DNA from: UBA1038 sp964481445
GTDB lineage: Bacteria; Bacillota; Clostridia; Christensenellales; Aristaeellaceae
DNA: 64,000 nucleotides
Direction of reading: 5' to 3'
Assembly: GCA_964481445.1 (NCBI GenBank)
Contig: CAYZTQ010000002.1
Span: forward strand, 21,827 to 85,826
Part shown: one piece after another, positions 59,673-64,000 of the stretch
Position numbering within the stretch: position 1 is the first letter of the stretch
Layout of the letters: each line of letters opens with the position of its first letter
Notes under the pieces: generated by a model
Database searches by the model: none
What the model saw: the letters and a program-made list of their open reading frames with translations, nothing else
Told to the model about the DNA's origin: nothing
Translations under genes and position numbers: made by a program

Positions 59673-60709
59673 TCTGCCTCATCACGCATAAAGGTTGAGC
59701 GGCCGATTCTCGGCAGCAGGCTCGCGTTCTCAGCGAGATTGCCCACGCCTTCCGCCGCGCACAGGGTCGGGTCTTTAGCCATGGTGACCGGAAGGTTCAA
59801 TTCATTGGCAAGATAACGGTCAAGCCCGTACAGGAGCGAGCCTCCCCCCATCAGAAAAATGCCTTTTCTCAGGATATCTCCCGCAAGCTCGGGCGGCGCG
59901 CTGTCAAGCACAGCGCGGATGGCGGCCAGTATCTGCTTGCAGGGCCCATGCAGCGCCTCATAAATCTTGCCTGCCGTAATCTCAGCAGTCTGTGGCAGAC
60001 CAGTAATCAGGTCGCGCCCCCGCACCATCACCTTTCGGTCATCCTTGGGCGGCAAAGCGGTGCCCCAGTCAATCTTGATATCTTCCGCCATGCGGTCGCC
60101 AATCAGCATATTGTAATCATGTTTCAGATAGTTCATGACCGCTTCGTCCATCTTGATGCCGCCGGTCATGATGGACCGCGAGCTGACAATGCCGCCGATG
60201 GAAATGATGGCGACTTCCGTTGTGCCGCCCCCGATATCCACCACCATGGAGCCTTCCGGCGCGAACACAGGAAGACCGGAGCCAAGCGCTGAAGCAAACG
60301 GCTTTTCAATCAGATGAATGGCGTTGCGGCGCACGCCCGCAGCCACCGCCGCCTCACGGACGACACGCTTTTCCACCGCTGAGATGCGGCAGGGCACGGT
60401 GATAAAAGCCCGCGGCCTGACAAGATGGGAAACGCCGATTGCTTTTCTGATGAAGAAACGCAGGATGGACTCGGTCATATCATACTCTTTGATGGTCCCG
60501 TCCTGCATGGGGCGAACCGCGACATCCCCGCCTGAGGTGCGGCCAACCAGCGCTTTCGCATCCTGGCCGATCGATTTGATGGAACGCTTGGCGCTGCCCG
60601 AAACAATCAGCAAAGTGGGCTCATCAATCACGACGCCCTTTTTGCGCACATATACCAGCGTATTGGATGTTCCTAAATCTATTCCCAGATCAGGGGCGAT
60701 AATGGCCAT
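59669..60709 (-). CDS. mreB: Rod shape-determining actin homolog MreB
   Basis: Actin-like filament that directs side-wall synthesis. 346 residues: GIDLGTSNTLVYVRKKGVV, VDIGGGTTEVAIISIGG and GIFLMGGGSLLYGLDRYLA form the ATP site. Full length. It follows maf by 13 bases and couples to mreC. Confidence 0.97.
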   Translation of the reverse strand: MAIIAPDLGIDLGTSNTLVYVRKKGVVIDEPTLLIVSGSAKRSIKSIGQDAKALVGRTSGGDVAVRPMQDGTIKEYDMTESILRFFIRKAIGVSHLVRPRAFITVPCRISAVEKRVVREAAVAAGVRRNAIHLIEKPFASALGSGLPVFAPEGSMVVDIGGGTTEVAIISIGGIVSSRSIMTGGIKMDEAVMNYLKHDYNMLIGDRMAEDIKIDWGTALPPKDDRKVMVRGRDLITGLPQTAEITAGKIYEALHGPCKQILAAIRAVLDSAPPELAGDILRKGIFLMGGGSLLYGLDRYLANELNLPVTMAKDPTLCAAEGVGNLAENASLLPRIGRSTFMRDEAE

Positions 60710-60722
60710 ACAAAGTTTCCTA

Positions 60723-61295
60723 TCAGATCAGTTTCATATTCGCGCGGTCAAGAAAAGTCTTGACCAGATGCAGAGGCAGGCCGACAACGTTGGAGTAACT
60801 GCCTTCAATGGATGAAATATACATGCCTGCTCTGCCCTGAATAGCGTAAGCGCCCGCCTTGTCAAAGGGCTCTCCGCTCTCGATATAGGCGTCCATTTCC
60901 CGATCGCTCATCGGCATGAAGCGAACCCGCGTTCTGTCGACCGCAAGCTGCTCCTGCCCCGCCTCATCGATCAGGCAAACGCCTGTATACACAAAGTGCC
61001 AGTCGTTTTGAAGCAGCCGGAGCATACGCAGGGCATCATCGGCGTCATGCGGCTTTCCAAGCACTTCCCCTTTGGCAAACACCAGCGTATCCGCCGCCAG
61101 TACAGCACGGCCGGGATGTGTCTGTCTGACCGCCCGCGCCTTCTTGAGCGCCAGCTTCTGGACTATCTCATCCGGCGGCGCTCCGGTCTCCCGCTCATCC
61201 ACATCAGGGGCAAACACTTCAAACGCAAGGCCGGTCATGCTTAGAAGTTCAAATCGCCTCGGCGACGCAGAGGCCAGCACAAGCGGCTTTCCCAA
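60723..61295 (-). CDS. maf: Maf-like nucleotide pyrophosphatase
   Basis: House-cleaning dTTP/UTP pyrophosphatase. 190 residues: LVLASASPRRFELLSMTG, FAPDVDERETG, VLAADTLVFAKGEVLGKP and YAIQGRAGMYISSIEGSYSNVVGLP. TTG start with GGAGG 8 bases upstream. The maf-mreB link is typical of Clostridia. An extended -10 (TGTTATACT, near 61336-61344) may serve as promoter. Confidence 0.93.
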   Translation of the reverse strand: MGKPLVLASASPRRFELLSMTGLAFEVFAPDVDERETGAPPDEIVQKLALKKARAVRQTHPGRAVLAADTLVFAKGEVLGKPHDADDALRMLRLLQNDWHFVYTGVCLIDEAGQEQLAVDRTRVRFMPMSDREMDAYIESGEPFDKAGAYAIQGRAGMYISSIEGSYSNVVGLPLHLVKTFLDRANMKLI

Positions 61296-61377
61296 GCTGA
61301 ATCCCTCCTAAACACTGAAGTGCACTATAAAGTATAACATAATCAGGCAATATTCGGTAGCTTTTGCCAATCAATCT

Positions 61378-61958
61378 TCATCGTTCTGTCACAAAATCGC
61401 AATCTTCTCCCGGGGTTCCAGGCTCCGGAATGCCAAAGAATCTCTGCGCGTTGCCGCAGGTCANNNNNNNNNNNNNNNNNNNNNNNNNNNNNNNNNNNNN
61501 NNNNNNNNNNNNNNNNNNNNNNNNNNNNNNNNNNNNNNNNNNNNNNNNNNNNNNNNNNNNNNNTCCCGCACATGAAGGATAACGGGCATTTTCAGCTCAT
61601 AAGCGAGGTCAAGCTGCTGCGTCAGGATTTCCTTTTGGGTTTCGCGCGGAGAAAAATCATAATAATAATCAAGCCCGATTTCTCCAAGCGCAACCACCTT
61701 AGGCGTTTTCAATAGCAGCCTGAGCCGGGAAAGATAATCTTCAGGCGCTTTGGCCGCCTCATGCGGGTGAACGCCCGCCGCGGCGTAAATATGCGCGTAC
61801 TGATGCGCCAGCGCGATCGAGCGTTCGGAAGAGGCAAGGTCGCTTCCAACGGTGACGCAAGAAACCAAGCCTTGCTTTGGCAAGGCTTGGATCAACTGGT
61901 CGCGGTCTTCGCTGAATCGTTCATCATCCAGATGACAATGGGTATCAAACAGCTTCAT
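61378..61958 (-). CDS. tatD: TatD family metal-dependent DNase (real gap inside)
   Basis: TIM-barrel hydrolase. The N-terminal 131 residues show LFDTHCHLDDERFS, AAGVHPHEAAKAPEDYL and VALGEIGLDYYYDFSPRETQ up to MPVILHVR. After the N run the C-terminus reads TCGNAQRFFGIPEPG, typical for the family end, stopping at 61378. The two parts give 158 residues while relatives have about 255, so roughly 100 codons are missing. The start shares a base with the metG stop. Confidence 0.9.
61464..61563. other. Assembly gap with real missing sequence in tatD
   Basis: 100 N placeholder with no repeated flanks. Family length implies about 300 unseen bases. Confidence 0.8.
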
Positions 61959-63922
61959 CAGCCGATCTCCGACCCCGGCTGCATGGGCACCTCGCAGCCA
62001 AGCAGGCTCAGCTGGCTGCCGTCCTCAGAGGCCGCGCTGAGAAGCATGCCCTGGGAAACAATCCCGCGGATTTTTCGTGGGGCCAGATTGGCCAGAAGAA
62101 CAACCTGTCTGCCAATCAGGTCTTCAGGCTTATAGCATTTGGCAATGCCGGAAAGCACCGTTCTCTGTTCATTGCCAAGGTCAAGCCTGAACTGCAGCAG
62201 CTTGTCGCTCTTGGGCACCGCTTCGCAGGCAAGCACTTTAGCAAGGCGAAGGTCCATCTTCGCGAAGTCATCAATCGTGATTTCTGCCTTGGCAGCCTTC
62301 TCTTCTGTTTTTTCCGGCTCAGGCTTCTTAATCGGCTGAGCTGAGCTCTGCGCGGCCGCCAAAGCCTCCAGATCTTTGGCAATGTCTACGCGCGGGAAAA
62401 GCGCTTCGCCTTTGCATACCTGGGTTCCCGCAGGCAGCAGGCCGAATTTCGCAAGAGAATCCCAGGTTTTCAGTTCGTCATCGGCAAGGCCCAGCTGGCC
62501 AAAGATTTTCGCGGGCGTGGAGGGCATCACCGGCCCAATCAGCACCGCGACAAAGCGGATGCACTCCGCCAGCACATACAGCACGGTAGCAAGGCGGCCT
62601 TTCCCGCCCTCGTCCCTGCCCAGCACCCAGGGCTGCGTCGCGTCGATATAGCGGTTGCATTCACCGATCAGCTTCCAGATTTCCTGCAGAGCCAGTGAGA
62701 ACTGCAGGGCGTTCATCTGCTCTTCCACCGCGTGCGGAAGAGCTGCCGCGCGCTCCATCAGCGCCCGGTCGATTTCTTCATACTGCGTGGGAGCAGGCAC
62801 CTCGCCGCCAAAGTATTTCTCAATCATGGCGACTGTCCGGCTGATCAGGTTGCCCATATCATTGGCCAGATCCGCGTTCATGCGGGTCAGGAAGGCCTCG
62901 TTGGTATAGTTTCCGTCGCTGCCGAAGGGCATCTCACGCATCAGGTAATACCGGAGCGCGTCCGCGCCATAGCGGGCGACGATGGGCTGCGAATACACGA
63001 CATTCCCCTTGGATTTACTCATCTTGTCCGCGCCAAACAGCAGCCAGCCATGCCCGAATACCTGCTGCGGGATGGGGAGACCAAGCGCATGCAGCATAAT
63101 CGGCCAATAAATCGTATGAAAGCGCATGATTTCCTTGCCCACCAGATGCACCTGCGCCGGCCAGAAGGTTTTGAACAGCTGGTCGTGATCCGTGCCCCAG
63201 TTCAGCGCGGTAATATAGTTGGACAAAGCGTCGATCCAGACATAAATCACATGCTTGGGGTCAAAATCCACCGGAATGCCCCAGGAGAAAGAGGTGCGGC
63301 TGACAGACAGATCCTGCAGGCCGGGCAGCAGGAAATTCTGCAGCATCTCCTTGGCGCGGCTCGGCGGCTGAATGAAATCGGGATGCGTCTCAATATAATC
63401 GATCAGCCAGTTCTGATACTTGCTCATACGGAAGAAATAGCTTTCTTCCTTGACAAGCTCGGTCGGCCGGCCGCAGTCAGGGCACAGATTCCCCTCCAGA
63501 ATCTGAGAGCTCGTCCAGAAGGCCTCACACTGAGCGCAGTACTGCCCCTCGTAAGAGCCCTTATAGATGTCTCCCTGCTCATAGAGCTGGCGGAATATCT
63601 TCTGAACAGCCTTCATATGCCGTTCATCCGTCGTGCGGATGAAATCATCATATTCGACATGCATCAGCTTCCAGAGCGCCTTGGTCTCCTGCACAATGGC
63701 GTCGATGTACTCTTTGGGAGAGACCCCGGCTTTCTGCGCGCTGCGCTCGATTTTCTGACCATGCTCATCCGTGCCGGTCAAAAAATATGTGTGAAACCCC
63801 ATCAGCTTTTTAAAGCGGGTGATGGTATCGGCCGCGACCGTGGTGTAGGTATGGCCGATATGCATGTTGCCGCTGGGATAATAAATCGGTGTCGTGACGT
63901 AAAAATTCTTCTGCTCCGCCAT
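61958..63922 (-). CDS. metG: Methionine--tRNA ligase
   Basis: Class I synthetase, 654 residues. HIGH motif in GNMHIGHTYTT, a single zinc knuckle (CAQCEAFW, CPDCG), KMSKSKGN, and a C-terminal tRNA-binding domain (FAKMDLRLAKVLACEAVPKS) separated by a Lys/Glu/Pro linker. Start at 63922 follows GGAGGG. Followed directly by tatD, the common metG-tatD pair. Confidence 0.97.
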   Translation of the reverse strand: MAEQKNFYVTTPIYYPSGNMHIGHTYTTVAADTITRFKKLMGFHTYFLTGTDEHGQKIERSAQKAGVSPKEYIDAIVQETKALWKLMHVEYDDFIRTTDERHMKAVQKIFRQLYEQGDIYKGSYEGQYCAQCEAFWTSSQILEGNLCPDCGRPTELVKEESYFFRMSKYQNWLIDYIETHPDFIQPPSRAKEMLQNFLLPGLQDLSVSRTSFSWGIPVDFDPKHVIYVWIDALSNYITALNWGTDHDQLFKTFWPAQVHLVGKEIMRFHTIYWPIMLHALGLPIPQQVFGHGWLLFGADKMSKSKGNVVYSQPIVARYGADALRYYLMREMPFGSDGNYTNEAFLTRMNADLANDMGNLISRTVAMIEKYFGGEVPAPTQYEEIDRALMERAAALPHAVEEQMNALQFSLALQEIWKLIGECNRYIDATQPWVLGRDEGGKGRLATVLYVLAECIRFVAVLIGPVMPSTPAKIFGQLGLADDELKTWDSLAKFGLLPAGTQVCKGEALFPRVDIAKDLEALAAAQSSAQPIKKPEPEKTEEKAAKAEITIDDFAKMDLRLAKVLACEAVPKSDKLLQFRLDLGNEQRTVLSGIAKCYKPEDLIGRQVVLLANLAPRKIRGIVSQGMLLSAASEDGSQLSLLGCEVPMQPGSEIG

Positions 63923-63951
63923 CTGCGCATCCCTCCATTTCAAACACAGCC

Positions 63952-63980
63952 ATTATAAGGTCCGTGTTCATCAAGGTCAA
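63952..63980 (-). promoter_or_regulatory. Promoter for metG-tatD
   Basis: TTGACC (63975-63980), 17 bases, perfect TATAAT (63952-63957), 30 bases before the metG ATG. No T-box is visible between them. Confidence 0.78.
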
Positions 63981-64000
63981 GCAAACATCGCCATGCCGGC

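Noticed and set aside
1..64000. CRISPR arrays, insertion sequences, phage or toxin-antitoxin genes, tRNA or rRNA genes
   Set aside because: Looked for on both strands; no spaced repeats, transposase motifs, integrase motifs or tRNA-like cloverleafs with CCA ends were recognised.
63923..64000. T-box or SAM riboswitch before metG
   Set aside because: The promoter -10 box is only about 30 bases before the start codon, leaving no room for a leader RNA.

Overview
The window is one stretch of a moderately GC-rich Bacillota chromosome, most likely an uncultured member of the Clostridia assembled from metagenomic reads. Evidence for the lineage: a T-box leader on hisS-aspS, a glycine riboswitch on the glycine cleavage genes, the asp23-amaP-DUF2273-nusB block, split gcvPA/gcvPB, the c-di-AMP receptor DarA with holB and ricT, the sigA-dnaG-trmK-nif3 block, and no outer-membrane genes. 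Four 100-base N runs are scaffold joins. At two of them (trmD, aspS) the flanks repeat the same 55 bases, so those genes are intact in reality. At the other two (brnQ, tatD) sequence is really missing. No tRNA, rRNA, CRISPR array, insertion sequence, phage gene or defence gene was seen.

Layout. 0-5.8 kb (minus): plsX-acpP-rnc-smc-ftsY, lipid precursor synthesis joined to RNA processing and chromosome condensation. 5.9-8.3 kb (plus): darA-holB-ricT. 8.3-9.9 kb (minus): an amino-acid ABC substrate-binding protein and permease without an ATPase gene. 10.0-10.7 kb (plus): a rhomboid-like membrane protein lacking the protease motif. 10.7-20.9 kb (minus): ylxM-ffh-rpsP-khpA-rimM-trmD, then dgt-dnaG-sigA-trmK-nif3-zinc-ribbon gene and RNase P RNA. 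21-30.7 kb (minus): a tightly packed run asp23-amaP-DUF2273-nusB-tsaD-like-folD-xseA-xseB-ispA-PAP2-membrane protein-cysteine desulfurase-thiI behind one good promoter. 30.7-35.1 kb (minus): T-box, hisS, aspS, nudC. 35.1-38.0 kb (plus): pgi and brnQ. 38.0-42.5 kb (minus): glycine riboswitch, gcvT-gcvH-gcvPA-gcvPB. 42.5-51.2 kb (minus): a reduced division and cell-wall cluster mraZ-ftsL-murE-mraY-murD-ftsQ-ftsA-ftsZ, preceded by a phased repeat that looks like the MraZ operator. 51.6-54.9 kb (minus): a metallophosphoesterase, an acidic zinc-ribbon protein, rodA and minD. 54.9-61.3 kb (minus): maf-mreB-mreC-mreD-PBP2, the elongation machinery. 61.4-63.9 kb (minus): metG-tatD.

Functionally this is core housekeeping: replication, tRNA charging and modification, ribosome maturation, protein targeting, peptidoglycan synthesis, division and rod shape. 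I found no convincing unknown multi-gene system. The parts worth a second look are regulatory and architectural: the 10-bp phased boxes at mraZ, the overlapping GAC/CAC specifier in the T-box, the glycine riboswitch lying directly behind ftsZ, paired palindromes around the ylxM/SRP promoter, divergent promoters sharing a -35 region, loss of rsmH, ftsI, murF, ftsW, murG and murC from the division cluster, and long low-complexity tails on Asp23, MreC, MreD and a zinc-ribbon protein.
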